A stretch of DNA of 64,000 nt from assembly GCA_958296115.1 (NCBI GenBank), contig OY282442.1:778001-842000 (forward strand). The letters run 5' to 3'. Positions 25,084 through 34,516 of the stretch are shown piece by piece (within the stretch, counting starts at the first letter, position 1; every line of letters begins with the position of its first letter). Both the position numbers and the translations under genes were made by a program. Source of the stretch: an uncultured Dehalococcoidia bacterium. Its GTDB lineage: Bacteria > Chloroflexota > Dehalococcoidia > Lucifugimonadales > CAJWER01. The notes beneath the pieces were generated by a model. The model saw nothing but the letters and a program-made list of their open reading frames with translations, had not been told where the DNA came from and ran no database searches.

Positions 25084-28078
25084 TCTGCCGCTCCCCGCTT
25101 GGGTCGTAGAATACCGGGCTGGCGACCCTTGCCCGGATAGAGCGCCCGTCGGCCAGCGGGACGTGTAGCGTCTCGCCCTCCCTGGCGCGGCCGCCCTTCA
25201 CGACCGCCAGGGCGATAGGCCGCCCCAGCGTCGCGCTGTAGTAGCTGGACGTAACGTGGCCGAGCATGGGGACAGGCAGCCTCGCCGATGGGTCCTCGAC
25301 TATCTGGCCGCCCTCGGGCAGGACCTCGCCGCCGTCGGTGAGCAGCCCCACGAGCTGCTTCCTGTCCTCGCGCAGCGTATCCGGGCGCGTGAGGGAGCGC
25401 TTGCCTAGGAAGTCCTTGCGAGCCGATACCATGCGCCCGACTCCCATGTCGTCCGGCGTATTCGAGCCGTCGGTGTCCTGGCCCACGATCACGTAGCCCT
25501 TCTCGGCCCGCAGCACGTGCATGGCCTCGGTGCCGTAAGGGGTAACTCCGAACTCCTCGCCCGCGCTCACCACCGCCTCCCAGACGCGCCGCCCGTAATT
25601 GGCGTCCACGTTCACCTCGTAGGAGAGCTCTCCGGCGAAGCTGATGCGGAAGATGCGCGCTGGCGCTCCGGCAACCTCGCCGTGGCGGACGGACATGAAC
25701 GGAAACGTCTGGTTCGACAGGTCCACGTCATGGCATATCTTGGCGACGACTCGGCGGGCGTTCGGGCCGTTGATGGACACGGTGGCCCAGTGGTCCGTAA
25801 CCGATGTGAGGTGGACCCGCAGGTCGGGCCACTCCGTCTGCAGCCACCGCTCCAGCCAGGACATCACGGAGGCGGCCCCGGAGGTGGTCGTGTGCATCAG
25901 GAAGTGACGCTCCGCCAGCCGCGCGGTTACCCCGTCATCCAGGATCATGCCGTCTTCGCCGAGCATGAATCCGTACCGGCAGCGCCCGACGCCGAGCCGC
26001 GTCCAGCCGTTGACGTAGACCCGGTTCAACAGCTTGGCCGCGTCCGGCCCCTTCACGTCGATCTTGCCCAGCGTCGAAGCGTCCAGGATGCCGACGCTCC
26101 GACGCACGGCCAAGCACTCTCGATCAACGGCGTCCTGCATACTCTCGCCGGGCTGCGGATAGTACAGGGGCCGCTTCCACTGGCCTACGTTCTCGAACTC
26201 GGCCCCGGCCTCGGCGTGCCATTCGTGCATTGGCGTCTTCCGCACGGGGTCGAACAGCTCGCCCACTTCCCGCCCAGCAATCGCGCCGTAGGTGACGGGG
26301 GAGTAGGGCTGTCTGAAGGTGGTCGTGCCCACCTCTGGAATCGAAGCGCCGAGCATCCCCGCCAGCGCGCCGACGCCGTTGACCGCTCCAAGCTTGCCCT
26401 GGTCCGTCCCCATTCCCAAAGTCGTGTATCGCTTGACGTGCTCGATGGACTCGTAACCCTCCCTTGCCGCTATCGAAATGTCCACCGCCGTCGTGTCGGT
26501 CTGGAAATCCACGAAGCTCTTGCCGGACCTGCCGACCGGCTTGGCGCCCGGCGCTATCCAGTAAGCGCGGGTCCGGCCCTCCTTGCCATCGTCCACGTCG
26601 GGAACGGCTGCGGCCGCCCTTCCGTCTCCAAAGCCGGCCGCCGCGGCGGCCCCAGCGCCGGCGGCGTGCCCCTGGGAGAGACATCCTCGGAGGGTGAATT
26701 CGCCGTTGCACGCTCCCGCCGAACGCTCGGCCTGCGTCGACGGGCCAGGAACGAAGCAGGCCCTCAGCTCGTCGAAGACGGGCCGTCCGCCGGACTGCGA
26801 GTAGAGGCTCAGCGTCGGATTCCAGCCGCCGGACATTGCCAGCAGGTCGCACTCCGTCCACCTCGTCCCGCCGAAGGCGGATGTTCCGTCGTGCTGCATG
26901 AGGCCGACCGCCTCGACGCCGTTCCTGTCCTTCACCTCTACGACCGTATGACCCGCCAGCAGCTCGATGCCCCGCCGGCGCGCCTCGTCCACGAGCCGGC
27001 CCTTTGGGTCTGGCCGGAGATCGGCCACTGCCACGACCTCCGAACCCGCGTCCGCCAAGTCGAGGGCGGCCCGGTACGCGCTGTCGTTGTTGGTGAATAC
27101 GACCACTCGTCTCCCCGGCGATACGGCGTACCTGTTGACGTAGGTGGATACGGCAGACGCGAGCATGACCCCTGGGCGGTCGTTGTTCGGGAAGACCAGG
27201 GGCCGCTCTATCGCGCCCGCCGCCAACACGACCTGGCGGGCGCGGATGCGCCATATCCGCTGCCGGGGCGTTGGGCCTTCGACTGGGCCGAGGTGGTCGG
27301 TTACGCGCTCCAGGGCGGCGACGAAATTATGGTCGTAGTAGCCGAAGGCCGTGGCGCGGGATAGGAGGCGGACCTCGGGCATCTCGCGGAGCTGCGCGAG
27401 CGTGGAGTCGAGCCAAGACGAGGCCGGCGCGCCGTCAATCTTCACCCGGCTCCCCAGCAGGCTTCCGCCCATCTCCTGTTGCTCGTCCACGAGGATGACC
27501 CTTGCGCCTGCGCGGCCCGCCTCCAGAGCAGCCGACAGCCCCGCCGGGCCTGCGCCCACCACCAGGACGTCGCAATGGGAGTTCGTCTTGTCGTAGCGGT
27601 CTGGGTCCGGCTCCGAGGGCGCGACCCCGAACCCGCCCGCGCGGCGCAGCTGCCGCTCGTAGAAGGGCCACATCCAACTGGGCCAAGTGAAGGTCTTGTA
27701 GTAGAAGCCGGGCGGCATGAAGCGCGACAGCAGCCCTTGCAGCGCCCGCGCGTCGAAGGCTGCGGACGGCCACGCATTGACGCTCCGCGCTTCCAGTCCG
27801 TCGAACAGCTCGACCTGCGTCGCCAGGTAGTTGGGAAGCGTCCGCGCCCCTGACCCCAGCTGAACGAGGGCGTTCGGCTCCTCTACGCCGCTTCCCACTA
27901 TGCCGCGCGGCCGGTGGTGCTTGAAGCTCCGCGCCACTGGCCGCACCCCGTTCGCCAGCAGCGCCGACGCGAGCGTGTCCCCCGCGAAGCCGGCATAGCT
28001 CTTCCCGTCGAACGTGAACCCCAGCGGCCTGCCGCGGTCGATCCGTCCGCCCGCCGCGAGCCTGTTCGGCTCGATCAT
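25073..28078 (-). CDS. soxA: Sarcosine oxidase alpha subunit
   Basis: A 1001-aa subunit. Residues ~20-105 form a 2Fe-2S-ferredoxin-like domain (FTFDGKSYAGFAGDTLASALLANGV). CDVLVVGAGPAGLSAALEAGRAGARVILVDEQ is the dinucleotide-binding site around residue 170. Residues ~600-1000 form a GcvT-like aminomethyltransferase domain that loads the methyl group onto tetrahydrofolate (FRISFAGELSYEVNVDANYGRRVWE; AEKGYVIVGQDTDGSNTPDDMG). With SoxB it oxidises sarcosine to glycine, forming 5,10-methylene-THF and peroxide. It overlaps soxD by 4 bp. Confidence 0.95.
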   Translation of the reverse strand: MIEPNRLAAGGRIDRGRPLGFTFDGKSYAGFAGDTLASALLANGVRPVARSFKHHRPRGIVGSGVEEPNALVQLGSGARTLPNYLATQVELFDGLEARSVNAWPSAAFDARALQGLLSRFMPPGFYYKTFTWPSWMWPFYERQLRRAGGFGVAPSEPDPDRYDKTNSHCDVLVVGAGPAGLSAALEAGRAGARVILVDEQQEMGGSLLGSRVKIDGAPASSWLDSTLAQLREMPEVRLLSRATAFGYYDHNFVAALERVTDHLGPVEGPTPRQRIWRIRARQVVLAAGAIERPLVFPNNDRPGVMLASAVSTYVNRYAVSPGRRVVVFTNNDSAYRAALDLADAGSEVVAVADLRPDPKGRLVDEARRRGIELLAGHTVVEVKDRNGVEAVGLMQHDGTSAFGGTRWTECDLLAMSGGWNPTLSLYSQSGGRPVFDELRACFVPGPSTQAERSAGACNGEFTLRGCLSQGHAAGAGAAAAAGFGDGRAAAAVPDVDDGKEGRTRAYWIAPGAKPVGRSGKSFVDFQTDTTAVDISIAAREGYESIEHVKRYTTLGMGTDQGKLGAVNGVGALAGMLGASIPEVGTTTFRQPYSPVTYGAIAGREVGELFDPVRKTPMHEWHAEAGAEFENVGQWKRPLYYPQPGESMQDAVDRECLAVRRSVGILDASTLGKIDVKGPDAAKLLNRVYVNGWTRLGVGRCRYGFMLGEDGMILDDGVTARLAERHFLMHTTTSGAASVMSWLERWLQTEWPDLRVHLTSVTDHWATVSINGPNARRVVAKICHDVDLSNQTFPFMSVRHGEVAGAPARIFRISFAGELSYEVNVDANYGRRVWEAVVSAGEEFGVTPYGTEAMHVLRAEKGYVIVGQDTDGSNTPDDMGVGRMVSARKDFLGKRSLTRPDTLREDRKQLVGLLTDGGEVLPEGGQIVEDPSARLPVPMLGHVTSSYYSATLGRPIALAVVKGGRAREGETLHVPLADGRSIRARVASPVFYDPSGERQNVE

Positions 28079-28356
28079 CCTTCACCCCCGGGCGCGGCCT
28101 CCCCGATGCCATAGCCGCGCTCTATCTGGTAGGTCAAGGTATCGCGCTGGGCGTTGAACCAGCGCCTGCATCCCGAGGCGTGCTGCCACTGCTCCTGGTG
28201 GTCGCCCAGCGGATTCTTGCGGTAGAAGAGATAATCCGCCCACTCCTCGTCGCTTACGTTCGCCGGGTCCGGCGGGCGAACGATATGCGCCTCGCCGCCG
28301 TAGGCGAACTCCGACTCGTCCCTCGGCCCGCACCACGGGCACTCTATCAGCAGCAA
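28075..28356 (-). CDS. soxD: Sarcosine oxidase delta subunit
   Basis: A 93-aa zinc-binding subunit. IECPWCGPRDESEF supplies CxxC, and HASGCRRWFNAQRDTLTYQI supplies the downstream His/Cys ligands and the family signature. The usual length is ~90-100 aa. It couples to soxA by ATGA-type overlap and follows soxB after 64 bp. Confidence 0.93.
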   Translation of the reverse strand: MLLIECPWCGPRDESEFAYGGEAHIVRPPDPANVSDEEWADYLFYRKNPLGDHQEQWQHASGCRRWFNAQRDTLTYQIERGYGIGEAAPGGEG

Positions 28357-28420
28357 CGTATCGGCTCCTCGTGGATGATGGTCATATTCGTGTATGGGGC
28401 CGCTCTTGGCTGGGGCTTGG

Positions 28421-29668
28421 TCAGTGCGCCACGCCCGCCGCGCCGTGCTCGTCTATGAGATGTCCCGTCGTGAACCTGTCGAGTGAGAAGGGCGCGTTCA
28501 GCTCATGGGGCCGTTCGTTCGCCATGGTGTAGGCGAAGACCCAGCCCGACCCGGGCGTCGCCTTGTACCCGCCCGTGCCCCAGCCGCAGTTGAAGTACAG
28601 GCCGCGCACTGGGGTTTCTCCGATTATGGGGCAAGCGTCCGGGCAGGTATCCACGATGCCCCCCCATTGCCTCATCATCCGCAGCCTGCTGAATATCGGG
28701 AAGAGCTCGATGAGCGCCGCGACCGCGTGCTCGATGACCGAGAAGCTGCCCCGCTGCCCGTATCCCAAGTACGAGTCTATCCCCGCGCCCGCCAGCAGCT
28801 CGCCCCGGTCGGTCTGGCTGACGTAGGCGTGGACGGCGTTCGACATTATCACGGAGTCCAAGACCGGCTTGATAGGCTCGGTAACCCAAGCCTGGAGCGG
28901 ATGGCTCTCTATCGGCAGCCGGAAGCCCGCCATCTCCGCGAGGACTCCGGAGCTGCCCGCGGTTACCACGCCCACCTTCTTGGCGGCGACGTGTCCCTTC
29001 GTCGTATCCACGCCGACCACCGCGCCATTCTCGCGCCGGATGCCCGTAACCTCGCACTGCTGTATCACGTCGACGCCCCGGGCGTCCGCCGCCCGCGCGA
29101 ACCCCCAGGCGACCGCGTCGTGCCGAGCCGTGCCGCCCCTGCGCTGCAACGACGCGCCCAGTATGGGATAGCGTGCGCTCGGAGACGTGTTCAGTATGGG
29201 AACCAACTCCTTGACCTGCTCGGGCGTCAGCAGCTCGCTGTCTATGCCGTTGAGCCGGTTGGCGTTGACCCGGCGAGCGATGTCGCGCATCTCCTGCAGG
29301 CTATGCCCCAGGCTCAACACGCCCCGCTTGCTGTACATCAGGTTGAAGTTCAGGTCGCGGCTCAGGTCCTGCCAGAGCTTCAGGGAAAACTCGTACAGGT
29401 GCGCCGCCTCGTCCCACAGGTAGTTCGAGCGGACGACCTCCGTGTTCCTGCCCGTGTTCCCCCCGCCCAGGTAGCCCTTCTCCAAGACCGCGACGTTGGT
29501 GACGCCGTGCTCCTTGGCCAGGTAATACGCCGTTGCGAGGCCGTGACCGCCCCCGCCGACTATCACGACGTCATACTCGCGCTTGGGCTCGACCTTGCGC
29601 CAAGCCCTAGGCCACTTCTCATGATGGCTCAGGCCGTTGCGAACCAAGCTGAACAGGGAATACTTCAA
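28421..29668 (-). CDS. soxB: Sarcosine oxidase beta subunit
   Basis: About 415 aa, carrying the FAD and the covalent flavin where sarcosine is oxidised. [25 protein letters not shown] is the Rossmann motif; [13 protein letters not shown] is the covalent-flavin region; [34 protein letters not shown] is the C-terminal flavin loop. The first in-frame ATG would start about 30 residues earlier. I prefer TTG 29668, because the family begins [22 protein letters not shown]. It is the first gene of soxB-D-A-G, divergent from the beta-helix lipoprotein gene. Confidence 0.92.
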   Translation of the reverse strand: MKYSLFSLVRNGLSHHEKWPRAWRKVEPKREYDVVIVGGGGHGLATAYYLAKEHGVTNVAVLEKGYLGGGNTGRNTEVVRSNYLWDEAAHLYEFSLKLWQDLSRDLNFNLMYSKRGVLSLGHSLQEMRDIARRVNANRLNGIDSELLTPEQVKELVPILNTSPSARYPILGASLQRRGGTARHDAVAWGFARAADARGVDVIQQCEVTGIRRENGAVVGVDTTKGHVAAKKVGVVTAGSSGVLAEMAGFRLPIESHPLQAWVTEPIKPVLDSVIMSNAVHAYVSQTDRGELLAGAGIDSYLGYGQRGSFSVIEHAVAALIELFPIFSRLRMMRQWGGIVDTCPDACPIIGETPVRGLYFNCGWGTGGYKATPGSGWVFAYTMANERPHELNAPFSLDRFTTGHLIDEHGAAGVAH

Positions 29669-29778
29669 TGCCAATCCCGTACCGGTGTAGAGATGGACTA
29701 TACCATAGTGGGGTTGCCGGTGGTTAGCGGAGCGAGGCGAGGAACGCAAGGACGCGAGGCGCAAGGATGGATGTGGTA

Positions 29779-29784
29779 TATAAT
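29779..29784 (+). promoter_or_regulatory. -10 box of the beta-helix lipoprotein gene
   Basis: A perfect TATAAT 27 bp upstream of ATG 29812. It lies inside the longer open frame beginning at 29767, which argues for the downstream start. Confidence 0.45.
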
Positions 29785-29811
29785 CGGCGCGCTGATAGGG
29801 GGGGCGTTCAG

Positions 29812-31179
29812 ATGGAGGCGCGTTGGAGCGAGCGTGTGGCGCGTTCCCTGGCCGTCGCTTTCGTCGCGGCGGTCATGCTTGGAGTCGGCGCGCTGATAGG
29901 CTGCGAACAGCCGGCCGGTCCCGCAGAGCCGCTTGCGGATCCGGGCGGACCGCCCGTTCGCCAGGCCGTATCCGAGGATGACCTGGGGCGTATCCGCCTC
30001 CGGCGCATCGCTGGTCCGCCGCCGCCGCGCATCCTGGTGGGCGCCACCGAGGACAGCCGCGGGAAGAGCTGCTCGGACCCTTGCTCTCTGCGCGAGGCCA
30101 TCCGCTCGGCCGAGCCTGGCTCCGTCGTGGAAGTTCCCGCGGGGGTATATCTGCTCAGGTACGGCGGACTGCTCGTGGACAAGGACCTCGTGATAGCCGG
30201 CGCAGGCCCGGAATCGACCCTGATTCGGGCAGGCCCGCGCCCGCCGGGCGAGCCTGTCAGTGTCTTCATGGTGCCGAGGGACCGCGTCGAGATATCCGGG
30301 ATGACCATCGAGGGCGGCAAGGCGACCTGGGGCGGCGGCATCTACAACCAGGGCCATCTGACGCTCACGGACCTGGTGGTGAGGAACAACGAAGCGGAGG
30401 TTCACGGCGGGGGCATATTCAACCTGATAGGGGGGACCCTCACGCTCACGCGGAGCGTGGTGAAGGGCAACACGGCGAGACACGGCGGAGGCATATTCAA
30501 CGACGCCACCATCACCGTTGCGGACAGCGCGTTGGTTGGGAACGCGGCAATCCGCGGAAAGGGCGGCGGGCTGCACAACAGCCAAGGCGGCGTGGTGGTC
30601 GTGAAGAGCAGTGCCATCATCGGCAACGCCTCGCGGTTCGGAGGCGGAGGCATATACACGCGGAGCGAGCTCACCATGGTCAACGTCGTGGTCATGGACA
30701 ACCAGGCGGGCTCGGACGGCGGGGGCATATTCAACTGGGGAGCGGAGATGAGCATCACCAACAGCACGGTGAGCCATAACCGGGCTCCGTCGGAAGGGGG
30801 CGGAGTCCACAACGTCTCCAGCGGAATGATGACGCTGGGGAACTCCATCATCGCGGAGAACGAGTCGAAGGTGGGCCCAGACTGCTTCACCTCGGCCGAC
30901 GTCGCGAGGTCGCTGGGACACAACCTGGTGGGCAACGGCGTCGCCTGCGAATTGAGGCCCCAGCCGGGCGACATGGTGGGCGCCCCAGAGAGGCCGATAG
31001 ACCCTGGCATGGGCGTCATCCGCGACGGCGACGGCTTCGCCGCGCGGTACGTGCTGTTCGAGGACAGCCCCGCTATCGACGCCGCGGACGACGGGATGGC
31101 GCCCGCCGCCGACCAGCGGGGCATAAGCCGTCCCCAGGGAGCGGCAAGCGACATAGGCGCATACGAAAGCGGCGGCTAG
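29812..31179 (+). CDS. Right-handed beta-helix lipoprotein (CSLREA / choice-of-anchor Q type)
   Basis: About 455 aa. The signal peptide ends at lipobox ALIGCEQ. Mature features in order: [26 protein letters not shown] (the CSLREA motif found in bacterial surface beta-helices), then repeated coils with the pattern GGGI(Y/F)N (positions ~170-330), and the C-terminal [19 protein letters not shown], typical of choice-of-anchor Q proteins. Likely surface-exposed adhesin or polysaccharide-binding protein; catalytic residues are not evident. Confidence 0.88.
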   Translation: MEARWSERVARSLAVAFVAAVMLGVGALIGCEQPAGPAEPLADPGGPPVRQAVSEDDLGRIRLRRIAGPPPPRILVGATEDSRGKSCSDPCSLREAIRSAEPGSVVEVPAGVYLLRYGGLLVDKDLVIAGAGPESTLIRAGPRPPGEPVSVFMVPRDRVEISGMTIEGGKATWGGGIYNQGHLTLTDLVVRNNEAEVHGGGIFNLIGGTLTLTRSVVKGNTARHGGGIFNDATITVADSALVGNAAIRGKGGGLHNSQGGVVVVKSSAIIGNASRFGGGGIYTRSELTMVNVVVMDNQAGSDGGGIFNWGAEMSITNSTVSHNRAPSEGGGVHNVSSGMMTLGNSIIAENESKVGPDCFTSADVARSLGHNLVGNGVACELRPQPGDMVGAPERPIDPGMGVIRDGDGFAARYVLFEDSPAIDAADDGMAPAADQRGISRPQGAASDIGAYESGG

Positions 31180-31242
31180 AGCTGCTCTGCGTAACCCAGC
31201 GCCCCTCATCCTAGGACCGCAGGCGTCTCGCCTGCATCCCCA

Positions 31243-31899
31243 ATCCCGAAAATTGCCCCCAAATTGCCCCAATCCACCCCTTGACACCGCGAGAACAGCC
31301 GTGCTATTCTGGTAGACGGCCCGAAGGGACGTATCCCAAACGGGCACAGAGCCACCTCTGCCAAATCTGGGTATTCATGCCGCCGCTGTTGTTGGGACGG
31401 GGCCCCCGCGGTATGAGAAGGCCGCTCTGTGTTCCGGCGTCTCGACAGGAGGACGCAGTGCCAAATGTGCCTCCCCCGTTCCAGGTGCGGACTCTCGGAC
31501 GACCGGGAGGACCGTAGCCAGCGCAGCCCGACGCCTTGGCGGGTGGAAGGTCCAAGCGCGAAACGCAGGCGGTCCCGCAAAGGACCGTCAGCCGTCCGGG
31601 AAAGTTAGAGGAGGGGCTGCACCCCCAGTGTCGGCGGGCGATCGACGTCGGCATCCTCGAAGCAAGTACCGGAGTCACTGCCTTGCAAGGCATACTCATC
31701 TCCCGCGAGAGCGGGGGAAACCAGGAGTAGACAGGAACGCGGGTCGCAAGACCCGCCAAGTTCCCTCTCCCTCACGGGGGAAAGGGCCAGGGTGAGGGCA
31801 AAACGCCCCGCCCTGCGTCCCCTCCCCCTAGAGGGGAAAGGGCGATAAGCCAGGCGCAGAAGCGGCTAGAACCCGCCAGAGCGCCAACAGAAAGGAGCC
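31243..31899 (+). ncRNA. 660-nt conserved element, copy 2: candidate structured RNA
   Basis: Reverse-complement counterpart of 16829-17488, 13.75 kb away. Promoter at 31281-31310. Likely transcript starts near 31317. Hairpins seen: 31437-31456 (5-bp stem), 31679-31692 (palindrome), 31700-31717 (GAGA tetraloop), 31739-31756 (7 bp closed by a GCAA tetraloop), 31769-31798 (CCCTCAC/GTGAGGG). Two differences from copy 1, in the 31437 and 31700 stems, keep pairing as G-U. The 3' end is not defined by a U-run; similarity ends at 31899. The 63 bp on its left hold nothing visible. Confidence 0.5.
31281..31310 (+). promoter_or_regulatory. Promoter of element copy 2
   Basis: Perfect TTGACA (31281-31286), 18-bp spacer ending in TGC, TATTCT (31305-31310). 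Upstream AAAATT and AAATT tracts within repeated ATTGCCCC units are spaced by about one helical turn, as in UP-element promoters of stable RNAs. Confidence 0.65.
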
Positions 31900-31937
31900 G
31901 ACCGAGACGAAACGACCATAGACGAAGGCGCCAGCCT

Positions 31938-31980
31938 TCATCACCCTCCCCCTCACGGGGAGAGACCCAGGGTGAGGGCA
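31938..31980. repeat. Degenerate short interspersed repeat
   Basis: TCACCCTCCCCCTCACGGGG followed by AGAGACCCAGGGTGAGGG: the outer arms TCACCCT and AGGGTGA pair. It lies between element copy 2 and the convergent O-methyltransferase gene and resembles the 16638/45838 hairpin family. Confidence 0.45.
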
Positions 31981-32004
31981 ATTCAGCGCGTCCAACACCA
32001 ACTG

Positions 32005-32640
32005 CTAGGCCCTGCGAATCAGCATCAGGCCGTCGCGGACGGTGAGGACGACCTGGCGAACCCTTGGGTCGGCGGCGACGTGGTCGTTGAAAGCTGCTAT
32101 CGCTTTGTCGGCCTCGGATTGCGGGTCGAGTACTCGACCGCTCCACAGCACGTTGTCCACCGCGATGATTCCGCGCTCCGCCAGCAAGTCCATCGCACGC
32201 TCGTAGTAGTGGATGTACGAGGTCTTGTCGGCGTCTATGAACACGAGGTCGAACAGGCCGTCAAGGGACGTGAGCGTCTCCGCCGCCGGGCCGAGCCGCA
32301 GGTCTATCTTGCGGCCGTCCGGGCTCCTGTCGAAGTGGCTTTGCGCGACCTCTGCCGTATCCGGGTCTATCTCGCAAGTTACGAGCTCGCCGTCGTCCGG
32401 AAGCGCCGCGGCCATCATCTGCGCGCTGAAGCCGGTGAAGCAGCCGATCTCGAGGACACGGCGAGCGCCCGACGCCCAAACGAGCGTCTGGAGCAGGCCG
32501 CCCTCGATGGGACCGGAGAGCATGACGGCGCCCTCCATGTTCTCGGCGGTGAAGCTGGCGAGGTCAGCGAGATGGGGCGGCAGCGGCGTAGTATGCCGCT
32601 CCGCGTATTCCTCGATCTCCTGCGGCGCGAGAGTTAGCAT
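32005..32640 (-). CDS. SAM-dependent O-methyltransferase (caffeoyl-CoA OMT-like)
   Basis: A 211-aa class I methyltransferase. VLEIGCFTGFSAQMMAAALP is the SAM-binding motif; VFIDADKTSYIHYYERAMDLL and GIIAVDNVLWSGRV carry the metal-binding Asp/Asn residues of the cation-dependent OMT family. HTTPLPPHLADLASFTAENMEGAVMLSGPIEGGLLQTLV is the typical N-terminal region. The start at 32640 is preceded by GGAGGG. Substrate is probably a catechol-type small molecule. Confidence 0.9.
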   Translation of the reverse strand: MLTLAPQEIEEYAERHTTPLPPHLADLASFTAENMEGAVMLSGPIEGGLLQTLVWASGARRVLEIGCFTGFSAQMMAAALPDDGELVTCEIDPDTAEVAQSHFDRSPDGRKIDLRLGPAAETLTSLDGLFDLVFIDADKTSYIHYYERAMDLLAERGIIAVDNVLWSGRVLDPQSEADKAIAAFNDHVAADPRVRQVVLTVRDGLMLIRRA

Positions 32641-32803
32641 AGTTCCCTCCTTCGGTAAGGCATGTCCTGAACGTCGCATTCTACGGCGCCGGGCTTGGCA
32701 AGACTGGCGGCGCGGCGGGGTTTAGACGCGATTTGCCCAGCGTGCGGATGGGGTAGAATAGGACGCTGACCGTGGAGGTCTATCACGGGGGGCGAGGTTG
32801 CGC

Positions 32804-34474
32804 ATGACGAGGATGACGGGCAAACGGGCACTCATGGAGATGCTGAAAGCCGAGGGGGTCGAGTACGTCTTCGGGAACCCTGGGACCAGCGAGTCCGCCA
32901 TCATGGACGAGCTCGAATCGCACCCGGAGCTAAGGTACAAGCTGGTACTCCAGGAGGGCGTGGCGATGGGGATGGCGGACGGGTACGCCCGCGTCACCGG
33001 CAAGCCGTCCTTCATCAACCTCCACATCGAGACCGGGCTCGCCAACGGCATCAGCCTGCTGCACAACGCGAAGGAGGGCGGCACGCCCCTCGTCCTCAGC
33101 GCGGGCAACCTGGACATACGCGAGTTTGCCCGCGGACGCACCGACCTCGCGGAGATGGTGCGGCTGTTCACCAAGTTCACCGCCGAGGCGACCCACCCGG
33201 AGCAGGTCCCGACCCTGCTGCGCCGCGCCTTCAACGAGGCGAAGACGCCGCCTACGGGCCCGGCGTTCGTGGCCTTCTCGGCCAACGCCCTCGACGACGA
33301 AGGCGAGATGGACATATACCCGTCGCCGCAGGGCTACTTCAGGACGCCCCCGGACGCTCGCGCCGTGGAGGACGCCGCCGAGATACTGGCGGCCGCCGGC
33401 AACCCGGTCATGGTCGTCGGGGACCGCGTCGCGCAGTCGGACGCCAGCGCAGAGGCGGTCCGGGTGGCGGAGCTCATCGGCGCGCCCGTATATTCGGCGT
33501 CATACTCCGAGATGAACTTCCCGTCGTCGCATCCGCAGTACCTGGGCGGCGTCCGGCTTGGATTCCCCGAGGCGGCGGACACTGTGGGCAGGGCGGACGC
33601 AGTCCTGGCGGTCGGCAGGATGATGTCCGCCTACTACATGTTCTCCGAGCCTGCCGCGCGGTTCTTCCGAGAGGACGCGAAGCTCATCCACCTGGACGCC
33701 GACGCCTCCGGCGTTGGCTCCCACCTGCCGACCGACGTGGGCATGATTGCAGACCCGAAAGCCGCCCTCTCCGAGTTGGCCGACGCGCTGGACGGCATGA
33801 TGCCGGGCTCCGCGCGGGAGGCGGCGAAGGGCAGGGCCGCGGTCGCAGCCGAGCGGAAGGCGGCGCAGCGCGAGGCAGCCGAGCGCAGGCTGAAAGCCCG
33901 CTGGAACACCAAGCCCATGTCCGCCGAGCGCCTCATGTCCGAGGTCGCCGCCGCCGTCCCCAAGGACACCATCATCATCAACGACGCGGTAACGTCGGGC
34001 GGGGCCCTGCTCGATTCGTTCGACTTCGACGAGCCCGGCAGCATCTACGGCGGGCGCGGCGGAGCGCTCGGCTGGGGAATGGGCGGAGCGCTCGGCGTCA
34101 AGCTCGCCAACCCCGACAGGCCCGTCGTCGCGGTGGACGGCGATGGAAGCGCGATGATGACGATACAGGGGATGTGGACGGCGGCCAACGAGGGGCTGCC
34201 TGTCGTGTACGTCGTATGCAACAACTCGACCTACCGGGTCCTGAAGCTCAACATGAACCTGTACAAGACCCACGTCATGAAGGAAGAGAAGCCCACGAGC
34301 CGCTACATGGGGATGGACTTTCCCATCCGTCCGGACATCGCGGAGATAGCCCGCGGCATGGGAGCGAACGCCCGAAGGATAGAAGATCCGGGGGACGTAG
34401 GCCCGGCGATGAAGGAAGCCCTCGAACTGGGCAAGCCTACCCTGCTGGACGTGGTGATAGACGGCTCGGTTTAG
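32804..34474 (+). CDS. ThDP-dependent enzyme, benzoylformate decarboxylase-like
   Basis: About 556 aa with the three ThDP-enzyme domains. EGVEYVFGNPGTSESAIMDE and LQEGVAMGMADGYARVTGKPSFINLHIETG mark the N-terminal domain; the Glu that activates ThDP and the His of NLH (His70 of benzoylformate decarboxylase) are present, but the position equivalent to Ser26 is Thr in GNPGT. VVAVDGDGSAMMTIQGMWTAANEGLPVVYVVCNN is the GDG...NN cofactor motif. Probably decarboxylates or carboligates a 2-keto acid; substrate unknown. A TTG at 32798 would add two residues. Confidence 0.87.
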   Translation: MTRMTGKRALMEMLKAEGVEYVFGNPGTSESAIMDELESHPELRYKLVLQEGVAMGMADGYARVTGKPSFINLHIETGLANGISLLHNAKEGGTPLVLSAGNLDIREFARGRTDLAEMVRLFTKFTAEATHPEQVPTLLRRAFNEAKTPPTGPAFVAFSANALDDEGEMDIYPSPQGYFRTPPDARAVEDAAEILAAAGNPVMVVGDRVAQSDASAEAVRVAELIGAPVYSASYSEMNFPSSHPQYLGGVRLGFPEAADTVGRADAVLAVGRMMSAYYMFSEPAARFFREDAKLIHLDADASGVGSHLPTDVGMIADPKAALSELADALDGMMPGSAREAAKGRAAVAAERKAAQREAAERRLKARWNTKPMSAERLMSEVAAAVPKDTIIINDAVTSGGALLDSFDFDEPGSIYGGRGGALGWGMGGALGVKLANPDRPVVAVDGDGSAMMTIQGMWTAANEGLPVVYVVCNNSTYRVLKLNMNLYKTHVMKEEKPTSRYMGMDFPIRPDIAEIARGMGANARRIEDPGDVGPAMKEALELGKPTLLDVVIDGSV

Positions 34475-34516
34475 GGTCAATTCCAGAGCGCGAAGAGAAT
34501 GCAGAGGTAAAGGCAA

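Noticed and set aside
25517-27364. Long plus-strand open frame opposite soxA (615 codons)
   Set aside because: Shadow of a high-GC gene; the translation has no motifs, while the minus strand encodes an unmistakable SoxA.
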